From: JBEVNR01 sp040507985
GTDB lineage: Bacteria; Pseudomonadota; Alphaproteobacteria; Rickettsiales; UBA6187
Length of the DNA: 64,000 bases
Assembly: GCA_040507985.1 (NCBI GenBank)
Contig: JBEVNR010000057.1
Coordinates: forward strand, 26,230 to 90,229
Direction of reading: 5' to 3'
Under the pieces are notes generated by a model that was not told the origin of the DNA, searched no databases, and saw only the letters and a list, made by a program, of their open reading frames with translations. This document shows positions 15,001 to 30,000 of this stretch, piece after piece; the first letter of the stretch is position 1, and each line of letters starts with the position of its first letter. Made by a program: the position numbers and the translations under genes.

Positions 15001-18000
15001 CCGCCGACACGTCTAAATCCGCTCCCCACCAGGCCTGGCGTAAATTGGCGTTAGAAAATTCAAGCGATAAGTATGATCTGTTGCTTGGCTCGCCCAACGC
15101 AATGAAATTTTTTGTGGCTACCACGTCGGTTTTTACGACGAGAAAAATATTATAAGCGTTGTTGCCGTTCAGTGCGGAAATCACCGGAAGATTGACGTAA
15201 TCGTCCGCCCCGTCAAATTCGACGGCAGGTAGCGCGTTCATGCCGGATTGGCGATAGACCGGCATAAGCAAGGCCGTAGACTGATAGGCGTGATGCGAGG
15301 AACGAGACTTATCGCGCCATAACGAGACGGCGCCGCCGTCGGCGTAGCGCGTCGCCTCTCCAAGGCAATACGGATCGTTTGCGTCCAGCCACAGGCGAAG
15401 CCCTGCCGTTTTTCCGGTATTTCCCGGATCGGCGGAAGAAGTGCAGACGCTTTGGGCGCTTATGCCCCATTTGACCGCCAGATAATTTTCGACCGTCGCG
15501 ATATTGACGTCGGAGAGATTCGTATTTCCATAAACGACGATTTCCCCGATTTTTCCGTCCCACCGCTCGCCCGTCGTGTGCAGCGCGCGTCCGACGCTAT
15601 TTATGCCGCTTTGTTGTCCGTTATGGGGGGAGGGCGCGATTTCAGTAATTTTTTTCCCTTCGAAGCGTACCGATAGCTTGCCGCTCGCATTATTCCACAC
15701 GGCGCCGTAGAGGAAAGGTGCAGTTGTCGCTATTGTATTCTCTTGCGTAGCGACGTCGATATAGGCCCCTGTTCCTCCCCACCCATGTCGCCACGCCCCT
15801 GCCGCATCGTTTAAGGTGTTTTCAATGAAAACGTTGTTAATGCTCGGTGTGCCGATGCTTAGCAACGCCTGCCGCCTTAACGCGTCCGGCTGGGCCACCG
15901 CAAAAATGGCGTAGGAGTTATTCCCCAGAAGTTCCGGCATGTCGGGCAGGGACAAATACCCGTTCGTGCCGTCGAAATCGAGAACGGGAAGCGCGTGTAT
16001 GCCGGGCGTCGGCGCATAAACCGGCCACGAGCCGTTAAGCGGCTGCGTCGCGTCGTATCCTTTGGACGATTTATCCCGCCACAGACGCACCGCCTCGCCG
16101 GAGGCGTATTGCGCGCCTGTTCCTTGACAGAACGGATCGGCGGCGTCAAGCCAGAGCGCAAGTCCGCCGGAGACGCCGCCGGGACCGGAGGAGAACGAAG
16201 ACGCGCAGGCGTTAAAGACGCGCAACGCTTTCGCTATGCCCCATTTCGTCGCCAGATAGCTTTCGACGCTTTTAACGTTGGCGGCGGTTAACGTCGTTCC
16301 CGCATAAACGCTTACCTCTTCGACGGCCCCGTCCCAATATCCGCTGCCGGAGAAGGTTTCGCCGATGGCGTTTAAGCCGTTTTGCAGCCCGTTATGCGCG
16401 ACGGACGGCGTTCCGGAGCCGGTCGCGACGCCGTTAAAGCGCGTGGTGCGCGTCGTGCCGTTCCACGTGGCCGCATAAAGGAACGTTTCTCCGGCGGTAA
16501 AGACGACGGGGGTGTTTTGGTCGTTCCCGTACCAATTATGCCGCCAGTTCGTGGCGCTGCTCATGAAATGCACGTTCGATCCGTACAAATTCGTCGTCGA
16601 CGTCAGGTTAAGCAGCGATTGCGACCGGATTGTATCGGCATTCGCCACCGCAAAAATGTAGTAATTCGCGTTGCCCAACAACTCCGGCATGTCCGGCATG
16701 CGCAAGCGGTCGTCCGTTCCGTCGAAATCCACGGCAGGTTTTTCGTTTTGGCGATTCAGACGATAGATCGGGCGGTATCCGGAGGCAGAAATGGCGGCGT
16801 CGTTGCCCTTGCCGGATTTATCGCGCCATATCGCCACCGTCGTGTCGCCGCCATATTGGTTTTCTTTGCCTATGCACAGGGGATCTTCGGCGTCCAGCCA
16901 CAATATGTTGCCGGTCTGATAGGGAAGCGGCTGCGTGATCGGGCCGCACGCCACCCCGACGCCCCATTTATGACCAAGATAGGCTTCGTTTACCGCCCGC
17001 TCCGTCGCCGTGACGGCATGGTCGAACAGCACTATTTCCCCGACGTCCACCCTGCCCCAATCGTTATCCCGCGCTGCCGCTATGGAATACGTATCCGGAG
17101 CGAACGCCGTTCCCGCATACGCGTCCTGCGTGATTTGTGCGCCGTTTTTGTAAAGCGTCGCCATGTTTGACGCGAGTCGCGCCGTCCATATCGTAAAATC
17201 CGTCGGCGTCGCGGCGGTCGCGTCCAACCCGTAGCCCGCGCCGTGCAACCGCAGGGTATTATCCGCCACGGCGTTGCCCAACCCCAGAAAATTCGGTTCC
17301 GAAGAGACGGAAGCTCCGCCTTGCTTATCTAAGGAAAACACGTAGGCATTGTCTTTGGCTCTATCGACGACCGCCGTCGCCACCATAAGCGTCATGTCGC
17401 GCGAGGCGAAGCCGAACGCTCCTTTGCCTTGCATGCGCTTATTGCCGTCGAAGCGCATGACGGGCAGGGCATTTTGCGCGTTAGCGGTGAAAAGAGGCGC
17501 CGTCGCCGTTAGAGGAGAGCTAGCATATCGGTCGTATCCGGATTTATCCAGCCATAACGTAGCCGATTCGCCGTTCGCATAGGCGCTCGCGTCGCCGCAC
17601 ATCGGATCGCCCGCGTCAAGCCATAATTGCAATCCCGCCTTATAAGGAAGCGCGTCGTCTTCGCTGACGCATACGGCGGCGGCCAATCCCCACTTCGCCG
17701 ACAAGGCGCGTTCGGCGCCGCGCCTTTCGTCTGCCGACATGGTGCGGCCATAGAGAACGATTTCGCCGATGCGTCCGGAAAAGGGCGCGCTTCCGTCCGA
17801 TTTCGCGCCGATGCGCAAACCTTTATTGAGCGTGACGGCGGAAAGATTATACGGCGTCGTCGCCATGTCGCCCGAGGCGTTTATTCCCAGTTGCAGCGTG
17901 TCGGCCGTGTTGTTCCACACAAAACTATACAGCGCCGTTTTTCCGGCCGTATCTTCTTTCGACGCGGCGCCGGTCGTGACGCCAAACGCGACGTTCTGCT

Positions 18001-21000
18001 TAAATAGTGACAGGCCTAACGCGCCTTCTCCTTCCGCAAAGCTTGCCGACAGCATAGTTTGCGCGCTTTCGCCGACCGACGGAGCGGCAACGATAAAACC
18101 GGTAAGATTCGATACGTTCAAGAATTTATCGGCGCCGACGTCAAAAAAATCGCCCGCTTGCAACTCGGCCATCGGTAATCCGTTCTGCGCCTTGCTTTGC
18201 CAACGTATGGCGTTGTTGGCGCCGGCATGTATCATATTCGTCGTCTTATCTTTCCATGTGCCGACGGAAGAAGCCGTCGTCAGCGTGCCCTTGCAATCGG
18301 CGTCGGCGGCGTCGAGCCATAATATCCTGTTAACGGTAGGTAACGACATGTCGTTATAAGAACAGGTGCGATCAATGGGAATTCCCCATTTCGTCGCCAG
18401 ATAATCTTCGACGAATTGCCGTTCGTTTTCGGCAATCACGGCGGAATAGACAATCACGTCGCCGATATTGCCCTTAAAGTAGCGCTCGTTGCTGAGTCCG
18501 TTCGCGGAATCGGGCGAGGCGCCGATCATAATGCGTCGTACCGACGCGATATTTGCCGGGCTTTGGTCGCCGTACACCCGCTGATTGCCGTCAACATAGA
18601 GTTTTATTTCGGAATTTTTCGCCGTCAGGTTATATATCCGCATCGCGTCGGTGGTATAGGCGCCGAGCGTGCGGGCGCTTCCCGAAACGTCGTAGCGCAG
18701 CAAATGCGACGTGGCGACGCCGAATTCCAGACTTTGGACGGGAAGCGGATTGGGCGCCTGCGCGCCTTGGCCGTATAGACGCAGCATCGTGCCGGGCGTC
18801 GCCGTTTCTTCGGCGGTTTTCGCGGTGACGAATAACGTTAGCAACGACGAATCCGCCACTTTCAGGTCGACGGAACCCACGGCGCCGGCGCGATGCCCCG
18901 CCACGTCGTCGACGCCGTCGAAGCTAATGGCGCCAAGGGCGCCCGACGTCGCCATTTTCGCCCCGCCGCGCACCGGCAGGCTTGCGCCAGAGCCGGATTT
19001 ATCGTTCCATACCGACACGCTCGCACCGTTTACCGCCGCCTCGCCGGTGCAGTACGGGTCTTTCGCGTCCAGCCATAATTTAAGTCCGGCGGGATAGGGG
19101 AAGGGAATATTGCCCGCGCACGTCGTCGCCGTTTTTTTAATATGCCATTTATTCGCCAGATAGGTCGAGACGGTCGTCAGGTCCGTGTCGCTCAGCGCGT
19201 CGGAATAGAGAATCGCTTCGCCCAGCTGAATGGTATTGTAGGCGTTGTCGTATCGTCCAAGGAAATAGGCGCCCGGGGTGACGGTAGCGCCGACATAGCC
19301 GACGTCGCCCAGTTTTTTCGTGCCGTCGACAAACAGCTCGGCTTCCGTCGCCTTTAAGCGAAGTGCGTATGCCGCCACGCGGTCGGGCGCGTCGAGAGAG
19401 TTTACGCGATTTTTGGCCAGAAACGAAAAGTTTTTATTCGCGGCCGGGTCTATCGCCACGTTAATCCCCGTCGTTTCCGCGTACCCTCCCCATAGACCGG
19501 TCGCCGGCGCGGCTTTGGTTAAGATAAACACGCCGGCGCCGTCTTTGGTGAGATCAAGCAGATCGGCCACGACGAATATCGTCGCCTTGCCGCCCGTTAG
19601 AGTGACGTTATACGTGCCTGAGAGATAATCGTCCACGCCGTCAAATACGAGCGCCGCCTTGCCGTTTAGCGTGTTAAGCGTGCGCGTCGGGGCGTTGGCG
19701 GGAAGAGGAGCGGTTGCGGCGCGGCCTTTGCCGCTTTTGTCGTTCCATTGCGCAAGCGGCGCCGTCGGGGAGGAAGATTCCGCGCAGGCCGACGTCGGGT
19801 CGGTCGCGTCGAGCCATAATTCCATTTTTGCGGAGGGAATGCCGACATTGTCCGCACAAAATCCGGAAATTCCCCATTTCTTGCCGAGATACGATTCGAT
19901 TCGCCCGCGATCCGTGTCGGAAAGCGGCACGTTATACGCCAATATTTCCCCGATATAGCCTTTATAGGCGTTGCCGTTCGTGGGAACGGCGCCGACGCTG
20001 AACTGGTTGGATTCCATCCATCCCGTGGGCGCCGCCGCGTTGGTTGCCGTCAGATTTCCCGAATTATATAACGACACGGTAGCGCCGGAGCGTTTGGCCG
20101 CAACCAAATACGGAGCGCCGGCCGGCGTTGCCGCACTCAACTCTACCGCCGCCGGCGCGTTATATATGCCGAACCGAAGGGCGCCTCCTCCGAAAGCGAA
20201 CGTAAAATCGCGGCCGGACGCTATGTCCATGCTAATCAACCCGCCGTTATCGGTAGAGGCGGGACCGCCGGACGCGCTTCCCGCATCGGGATATATAATC
20301 GCAAATAACGTAAAGTCAGCGTCAAGCCCTTTGGGAGCGGTCATGTGACTATGATCGAAATAGAACGCCTCGCGCCCGTTAATACCCGATTTTTTATAGA
20401 CGGGGCGAGTATTTTCCGCGACGGCGCCCATATGGCGGGCGGCGCCGGACTTATCGTACCAGAACCATGTTTTTTCATTGTCGGCATATTTCTTCGTCGC
20501 GCCTTTACATTGCGGATCGGCGGCGTCGAGCCATAGTTGCAATCCGCTCATGCCCGTGATTCCGCCGGGATTGGAATCGGAGGTGCAAGCGCCGAAATCG
20601 GGAGCGTCAACGTTCCATTTTTTCGCCAGATAGGATTCGACCGCGTTGCGTTTATCGTTCGCCAGCGCGCTGTCATAGGCCACGATTTCCCCGATATGGC
20701 CCTGATATGACGCGTTGGCGGTACGAACGGAGCCTATGCTCATGCCGTCAGCGGCATTGAGCGCGCCGGAGGCGGCGTTGCCTACCCATTGTTTTTGCAA
20801 CCCTTCGGCAAATAACTGCAAAATGGCGCCTTGCCGCCGTAAGGTCGCCATGCGCGTCGTCTCCACGCCGAAAACGGAGGATATAAACACGTCGTTCACG
20901 CCAAAATAAAGCTTTTGTCCGCCGTACGACACGTTGAACCGTAAGCCGCTTGCGGCGTCCGCGCTTAGCAATCCCCCGTTCTGGTTGGGATAGACGCCGG

Positions 21001-24000
21001 AAGCGCTCGCCGCTAGGGGTTTGAAGGCGATAAAGGCGGTAAAGTCGTTTCTGAGAATGTTCGCCGTTTGCAGCGCGCTATTGTTCGCCGCGTCGAAATA
21101 CATCATCGAACGTCCGTTATAGCCGGCGTTCCAGGCGAGCGTCGGCTTACCCTTGCCGAATTGCGGCGCGGCGTCGTGCGCTTGGCCCGACTTGTCTTTC
21201 CATAACGGAACGGACGCGTTGTTCGGATAGGCTTTCGCGTTGCCGGAGCACAGCGGGTCGTTCGCGTCCAGCCACAACACAAGGCCGGCAGGCGCCAGCG
21301 AGGAATCGCTCGCGCAGGCGCCGCCCGTAAACCATTTGCCGGAAAGATACGTCTGCACCGTCGCCGCGTCGACGTCCGCGAGCGGAGCGCCGTAGGAGAG
21401 AATTTCGGCGATCGCGGCGTCGGCGTAATACGCGTCTTTTTGCGCGCCGATGCGCCACAGATTGCCCGATTGGGCGTTGAATCCCGCCCCCGTTTGGGCT
21501 TGTTGGGCACCGTCGACGAAAATTTTCGACGGCGTTCCCGTTTTCAGGCGATAGACGTGATAGTCGACGTCGGACGGCGGCGCGACGTAAGCGGTCGATC
21601 CGTTCGCCTTGCCGTAGAGGCGGGCGTCGCTTTGCTTATAGAAGAAATACTCGTCGCCGGTCGACAGCAGCGTTCCCGACTCTCCGCTATTGGCGAACGA
21701 GGCGACGACGAACATGTCCCCCCCCGTGACCGGCAGGGACGGCGCGGCGAAATGGCTGCCGCTTGCGCTAAATACGAACGCGCCCTTGCCGTTTCGGGCG
21801 TCCGCCTTATAGGCCGGGCGACGATACTGCACCGCAAAGGATTTGGCGGCGCTTTTATCGCGCCATATCCACGATTTCACCGACGACGCGCTCGACAGGC
21901 CGGCCGTGCCGTCGCAGTCCGGATCGGCGCCGTCCAGCCACAGATTTAATCCCGTTTGGTAGGCAAGCGCGGCGTCCGGCTTGCATGTCGGCGCGGGTTG
22001 ATAGCTCGCGCCCCATTTTTTAGATAAATACGCGCCCACGTTGGCCGCGTCGGCGTCGACGGCAGGGGCGGCGTAGGCGATGATTTCCGCAATATATCCG
22101 TCCAGATAGGCGTCGGCGCCCGCTCCCTTGCGTTGGCCGATATAGAAACTGTCGTTCAGCAAGGCTTGCGACGGGGTTTGCACGCCGAAGCTTTCGCCGT
22201 CGGCATAGGCGCTTAACGCTCCTCCCGCCGCCTGCGACACTCTATATATATGCATGCCGTCGGCGGGGGCGGCGACGCTTGCGGTCGCGAGCAGTTGCAG
22301 CCGCTCGGTTTTCGTGCGTTCCCACAAGCGGAAATTTGCGTCGGTGCGTCCGCCCATAAAGGCGCCGGCCGAGTCGCGCGCATTTTGCGATCCGACGAGG
22401 AAAATATCGCGCGGCGCAAAGGCGGTCGCAATTTCGAGCGATTGCAGCGACGCGGAAGAAAACGTCACCGCCGGCATGTTGTTCGCGACGCCGGTCGCGT
22501 ATTTCGGCGCCGTCACGGCGTAGGCGTGACGGTTGTTGCCGGATTTATCCATCCACGCCGGCACGACGTCGCCGTTTTTATAGCGCGTGGCGCCGTCGCA
22601 TAAAGGATCGGCCGCGTCAAGCCAGAGGCTTATGCCGTTTTTATAGGTTAACGTTTGATCGGATACGCAACTGAGCGCGACTTTCCATTTCAGGCTAAGA
22701 TACGTCTCCGCCGCGCCGCGTTCGGTGGAATCTAGCGCGTGGTCGTAGATAAGCATTTCGCCGAGAGCGGCGTTTAAGTAATAGGGGCCGGGGTCGTACC
22801 CTATCCCGAAACGTTCGACGCGCAGCGGCCCGGCAAGGGCGCCGGAGGCGTGCGCCCCGCCGTTACGATAAACGGACACGGCGCGATCGGCGGTGACGGT
22901 GACGGCGTACACGCCGAAAAATCCCATGTCGGCGGCGGGTGCGGCAATGTCTAACGTGGTATCGCTTCCCCCGGCGGCGGTGAATAAAAACAGCGAGGCG
23001 GGAGCGCCGGGAAGCAATATCGTTTCGTTGCCGCTAGACGCCGACGAACGCCGCGCGAACAACCCTTGCTTATTGCCGCCGACGGTGAATTTCGCCGCCA
23101 TCAGCAAGGTTTTGTCGGTGAGGTCGTACAGATCGGTAAATTCAAGAAAATCGTCCGTACCGTCGAGCGTCACCAGTTTTTTATTGTTTTGCGTGACGGT
23201 GGAGCTAAGCGTCGGGCGCGCGCCGTCTCCGTTCACGGCGCCCGGCGTATGGCCGGACTTGTCGCGCCACATGTTTTTCGCGCTGCCGATATTCGCCCCG
23301 CCGGAGAGAGCGCCGCCTTGGCAATCGACGTCGCTTGCGTCTAACCACAAGGCCAGCCCGTTTTGCGGCGCGCTCGCGTCGCTGCGGCACGCGCCGTAAG
23401 TCGGCAAGTTCCATTTCGCCGTTTCATAGGCGGTGAGGGCAGCGATCTCCGCGTCGGAAAGCGCGACGTCGTAGGCGATAATTTCCTGCACGTCGCCCGC
23501 GAAATAGCGGCTTGCCGCGCCGCCGGAGGAGGACGGGCCGCCGATGGCCACCGGTCCCGCCGTCGCGCCCGGCGCGGCGGCTTCCGCAATTTCCGCGAGC
23601 GTCAGCTTGGGCAAGGTTATGCCGTCCTGCATCATCTGCGTTCCGCCGACATGGACGGATTGCGTCACGCCGAAATTAATGCGCGCGACGACGAACGCCC
23701 CCTCCCCTTTGCTTGCGGGAAGCGGGAAGTAATCTTCCTTTCCTCCGCTTGCGGTCGGGCTAAGCAGGTAGCCCGAGCCGCCCGAAGCGCCAAGCCCCCA
23801 TACTTGCCCCGCGCCTTCGTAGCCGAACGCGAAGGCGAGCCGGTCGTTGCTCGCGCTTTGCCGCGCCGCCGAGGGCGCCAGCGCCACGGCCAGCGTGACG
23901 CCGCCGCTCGCGCTCGTGAGGTAATTCGCCCCCAGCGTCAACCGGTCGTCCGTTCCGTCAAATTTCACGGAAGGAAGCGCGTTTAGCCCTTTGGGATTAT

Positions 24001-27000
24001 AGACGGGCATAGACGCGGTCGCGAGCGCCGAGGCAGTGAATGCGCTCGCCGATTTGTCGCGCCACACATAGCCGGCCATACCGACGGGATGCGATTCGGT
24101 CCAGCCGGCGCCGCTGCATGCGGGGTCTTTCGCGTCGAGCCATAATTTTACCGAGGCGGGTCGTACCGTTAACGAGACGTCGGCCACGCACGCAACGGGA
24201 ACGTTCCATTTTTCCCCCGCGCTCGCCCATACCGAGCGCAATTCCGTGGGCGTCAATACGCGGTTATACGCCATAATTTCGCCGACGGCGCCGTTGTAAT
24301 AATTGGCGTTATGTTGTCCCGCGCCGATAAGCGCGTCGTCGGAGGGCGATTGAACGGACGTCTCGCTGCCCGTCACCGTCGCGCCCGCCTTGCCGTTGAC
24401 GTAAAATATCGCTTGCCGCGTCGCTCCGTCAAAGGTCGTCGTCAGGATAGACGGCGTTTGCAACCCGACGTCTTGCGTGTCGCAATGGCGGGTGAAGGCG
24501 GGAGTTCCCGCGCCGTCATTCACCAGCAGCCATTGCCGGTTATTCGTCGCGGAGGCTCCGGCACAGGTGGCGGAGTTCGATTCCGTATGCCATCTAAAGC
24601 CGTTATCCCCCCCTCCGACGATCGAGCCGCTATTGTCGCGGCTAATCACCGCCATGAGGGTAAAGGCGTTCGATATGCCTAGGCCAGAACGTTTTATGCG
24701 CAGATAATTGTTGTTAAATCCTATGGCGGAGCCGTTTCCGAGCGTCGTCGCGGTTTTTTTATAGGTCGGACGCTGCGACGCAACGACTTGATAGGCGACG
24801 TTGCCCGATCCGGATTTGTCGCGCCACACGCGCAAGCCCGATCCGTCCGTGGGCGCCGTTTTGCCGTCGTCGCAATGTGCGTCTTTCGCGTCGAGCCAAA
24901 GTTTCAGACCGCTCGCGACGCTCGCCGCTTTATTGGTACAGGCGGATTGAAGCGTCGTTTTCCATTTTTTCGCCAGATACGTTTCCATGCTTTTTTTCGC
25001 GCTATCGGCAAGCGCGGTTTCGTAGACGAGAATCTCCGCGACGTCCGAACGTGTCGGAAGCGATCCGTCGTTCGCCGCGCCGATATTGGCTATGCCCGTT
25101 CCCATGGCGCCGGCAGCGGTGAGCGTGGATATGTCGAGCGCGTCTCCCCTAAAAGACGGCAATCCGTCCAGCCCGTCGGTGCGCGGCGTCGTCACCCAAA
25201 ACGCGCCGCGATTGTCGGCGTAGACGGCGGCGGTTCCGTCACCTCCCCTTCCCCACAAGGCATTGGCGGCGCCGGCGCGGAAATCGAGTAATACCGACGT
25301 CGCCCCGGGCGCCGTGTTATGCACGATGAAGGCGGTGCGAACGTTGACGGCGCTCCGTGTGGTCATGCGGTCGTCGACGCCGTCGAATTTCAGCAGCCCG
25401 ACGCCGGCGACATAACTAAAGACGGGCGCGGCGGCATCAGTGGCGGAGGCGTGGTTTTTATTGCCCGACTTGTCGCGCCATATGCCGATTTTGTCGTTGT
25501 TCGCTATCGTGATTTTGCCGGTGCAGGACGGATCGGCGGCGTCGAGCCACAAGGCGAGTCCGGCGGAAGGCGCGGCGCTATCGTCGGCGCACCCGACGAA
25601 CACGCCCCATTTATCGGCGAGATACGTTTCGACGGCGCGTCGCGCCGCGTCGTCCAGCGCCCGACTATAGACGATCGTTTCGGCCATGTATCCGGCGAAT
25701 CCCTTGGCGAATCCGCCGTTTGACGGGTCGTACCCGATCGCGAGACGTTGCGGTTTGGCGCCGGCGTATTGTTCAGCCGCATTGTCGGAGCGATCCGTCG
25801 CGCCGTCGATATAGATCGCGCGCGCGCTTCCGTTTCTAGTAAATTCCGCGATATGCGCGTCGGGCGTCGCCCTGACTTTGCCGGCGGAGACGAGCGCGCC
25901 GCCGGCCGGCGTCGTTTCGTCGTAAAATAGGGTGAAGTCGGCGTTCATGCCGAATTGGTGGGCGGTTTGTCCGCTATTTTCGGCGTAATGCCCGAATAAT
26001 TGCCCCGTTTGCGCCTTGCTTGCGTCGGGAGCGATCACCGTAAAGATGCTATAGGCCGTCGCGTCGCCGGGAATGACGTTCGACTTGCCGTACAGTCCGT
26101 CCCCTCCGTCGAAATACACCGCCGGCTTGCGGTTGATTTTTGCGGTGACGTATGTCGGGCGGCGGTTGGACGCGCTTTGCGTTAAACGGTTGCGATCGTC
26201 GCTTTTGTCGCGCCATTCGTAGGCTCCGACGCCCGTTTCCGATTGCGAGGGCCAGCGCGTCGCGCCGTCGCAAGCGGGGTCGAGCGCGTCGAGCCACAAT
26301 TCTAATTTATCGTGGTTTAGCGTTTTGTCGATCGCGCAGGGGCGATTGAGCGCCGCGCCCCATTTATTCGCCAAATCCATTTCGACGTCGCGCCGTTCGT
26401 TCGCGGCGAAAGCGCGTTTATAGAGACGTATTTCCGCAACGTCGCCCTTAAAATATTGTCCGGCGGTCAGCGCGCCGGAGAGCGCGCCCACAGTGAACGG
26501 ACCCGCGCCGGCGGTCGCTCGGGCAGGGGCTTCGCTGATTTTCGCGGCATCAAGCGCGGTCGGCGCGGCTTTGGCCACGATAGGATCGGCGCCGCTCACC
26601 GACAATTTTTGCGAATCGCCGAACGTCACCGCATACGACAACACGGCGAAGGCGTTTTGCTCCAAGCCAAGCTCGCTTGCGGTCTGGCCGCTTCCGCTCG
26701 CCTCGACCGCATAAAAGCGCAATGAGGACGGCGCGAAGTCCAGTCCCCATCCCCCCGAATATCTGGCGCCGAAATCGAGCGCCGGCTTTTGCGTCGTCGT
26801 CGCGCTTCTGAGGACGACGAACGCCGTCATGCCTCCGTCGCCCGTGTTGATGTACGGGTAATATTTCCCGAGCGTCAAGCAATCGTTGGAACCGTCGAAC
26901 CGCACGACCGCCTTTCCGCCGGCGGCGCCATAGATATAGCTTGGAGGATCGCACGCCGCGTCGGCGTCGGTCGCCATAAACACGTTGGCCGATTTGTCGC

Positions 27001-30000
27001 GCCATAGCGTGATCGCTCCGCCGTTCGCCGGCGTCGTCGCGCCGTCGCAATTGGGGTCGGAGGCGTCGAGCCATAGCGCCATGTCGGTCGGCTTGGCGGC
27101 GCCGTCCTCGACGCAGGCGGAGCGCACGACCAGTTTCCATTTCGTGCTTAAATAGCGTTCGACGGCGGCGACGTCCGTCACCGACAAGGCGCGGTCGTAA
27201 AATAATATCTCGCCAATCATGCCTTTGTAGTTTTTCACCGGCACGCCCGACGACGACGAGGCGCCGATCACCATGTAATCGTCGGTTTTCGCCGCCGGAT
27301 GGTAGGTCGCGCTTGCGCCCTCGACGCCGTTCCAGCTTGCCGTCGCCTTGCTGCCGTCCATGACGAGGCGGAACACCCCGTTCTGGTTGGTTTCGGTCGC
27401 CAGGTTTTTCCCCGTCGCGTTCGCGTCGCCCGCCTGCAAGACAAGATCGCCGCTCGGAGAGAACAGGCCGGATACGCCGTCCGTCGCGCTATCGACGGCG
27501 CCGAACAATCCGTAATGGTTGGCGTAGGTCGCCGGCGTCCGCGCCACCACAAAGGCGGTGAAGGGCGAGCCGGGACGATAGTCGGTCATGATATATTCGT
27601 TGCCGCTAAACGACACGGCCGGCAAAGCGTTCAGCGGCGAAGCGAGCGCGTAAGACGGCGCTCCCGCGTCGTAGGAATAGCCGTTATAGACGGTCGCCGC
27701 GCCGCTTTTGTCGCGCCACAGATAGCCGCCCGTACCGACTTTGGCGCCGTCAGGCCACGCCGTGACGCCGTCGCACGCCGGATCGGCGGCGTCAAGCCAT
27801 AGCGCGAGGCCGGTTTTGTCGACGTTGCCGCTCGCGGCGCATCCGTTGTCTAACGCAATTCCCCATTTGCCCGAAAGCTGGCGTTCGAGCGAGGCGAGCG
27901 AGGCGGAGGAAAGCTCGCGATCATATACCAATAATTCCGCAATCGCACCGGAGAGCGAGGCCGTACCCGCCGGGCTGCGCCCGATAAGCAGGTCGGTCGC
28001 CACGCTCGCCGCCGGCAAGGCAGGTTTGGCAATCGGCGCTTTTTTGCCGACATAGCCGCCGTTCACGCGCATCGTCTGGTAGTTCGAAGCAACGCTGCGC
28101 GAAGCGGAATAGACGGCAAAATTGCCGTAAGAGAATCCCCCTACCTGCGATTGCGCGAGGTCGGCGCCCGCCGTTCCGGCGGTCAAGGGGCTGTGGTGAT
28201 GGAATGACGCGCGGCCGGTTTGGGTGTCGAGCAGCATCCCGATTTTCGTCGGCGCGCTCGCGTCGCGCAGCGAAATCAGGCTGTCGGCGGCGTCGGAGGC
28301 GATTTTGGCGGCCATTACCACGCTATATCCGTCTTTTGCGGCTAGCGCGTTAAAGGCGAGTATTTCGAGCGAATCGTTGCCGTCGAAGGTGACGGCGGGA
28401 GAAATTCCCCCCACGGCGTGCGCGTCGTATTTCGGTTGCGCCGACGCGGTCGCCTGTCCGGCATGGCGCCCGTTGCCGCTGCGGTCGCGCCACGGGCTAG
28501 CGGCGGTGACGGAGGCGCCGTCCGCCATGTATCCGGCCTGTCCGTTGCATCCCGGGTCGCTCGCGTCCAGCCATAAGGCAAGGCCGGAGATGGGAACCGA
28601 TCCGTCCGACACGCAGGAATCGTTCGAGACGGCGATACCCCATTTCGTCGCAAGATAAGTGTTAATGGCAGCGGTTTGGGCGGCGTCGGGCGCGACGCTG
28701 AAAATCAGCGTTTCGGCAATGTCGCCGCTAAAGAAATTGGATTTTTGCGCGCTTCCCCCAAGGTAAAACTCGCCGATGGCGCCCATGACGGCGGCGCCGT
28801 CGGTCGCGTTGTCGACGCGAACGCCGTTGCGGTAGATTTTATATCCGGCGTCGTATTTGAGCGACAACAACATCGGCTCGACGGCCATTTCCGCCGCCCG
28901 CCCCGTATAGGCGCTGTGATAACCCGCGCCGGCCGCGTCGGAATACGACGCCACCTCGCGTGACATGCCGGACACCGCGTTGCCCAGCGCCAGCCCCGAG
29001 CCGAGCGCGCCATAATTAGGATCAAGTACTTGCGCCGCTGCCGAGAAAGGCGTAACGGTCGCCGCCGGCGTCATCACCACGAACGCCGCCGCCATCGGCA
29101 CGCCGCTTAAATTCGCGCCCGCCAGATATTGTCCCTGACCGGAAAACCGCATCGCCGGTTTGGTATTGACGGCGCTCGCGACGTAGGTCGGCGCGGTTTC
29201 GTCCGTTCCTTTTAGCGTCATGGCATAGCGGCCTTTATTTTTCCACCCTAAGTTAGACGCCAGTTTCGCGCCGTCGTTATAGGCGGTTTTGCCGTCGCAG
29301 GTGGGATCGGTCGCGTCGAGCCACACGGCGAGATTGTCGGTCGGCACGAGGGGAGAGTTGCTTGCGGTGTAACAGGTGTGGCCGCCGCCCGATCCGTCGC
29401 CGTTTAACGCCACGTTCCACTTGCTCGCCAGCTTGTCTTGAATGCCGTTAATGGAGTTAGCGGATAAAAAGGAATTATAGAGAATGATCTCAAAAATGTT
29501 GCCTTCATATTGCTTGGGACCAATCCCGCCGCCTATCCATAGGGGCACGCTTTGGCGGTCCGGCGCGTCGGCGCCCGTGCTGACGGGTGTGCCTCCGTCT
29601 ACGGACAAATAGAGTTTTTTCGCGTCGCCCCCGTCGTAATAGAGCGCGGCGACGTGAACCCGATTGTCGGAGACGGCTTTTTTCACGATTTTATCCGATC
29701 CGCTAGATTCCTCCGTAAAGCCGGCGAACACCTCCGGTCCGGTTTTGATGGTGAGTCCGATATTGCCGGCCTGATCGGCGAAAATGGGAGCGTTGCCGGA
29801 GATATAGGCGGCGCCGGCGTTGGCCTGTGCTATTTTAAAGACGCTGAGCGCGGTAAACCCGGCCGAGCCGAACAGGTTTTGCGACGTGGCCCCCGCCACC
29901 GTGTAATAGTCGTTTCCGCCGAAATCCGCGCCGATATGACCATAATATTTCACCATTTTGGCCGCGTGCGCGCTTGTCGTCGTCGCGCTCCGCCCGTTTG

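Noticed and set aside
26550..27140. Reverse frame of 196 codons, arginine-rich
   Set aside because: It is in a different phase from the giant gene on the same strand, with the skewed composition of an out-of-frame shadow.
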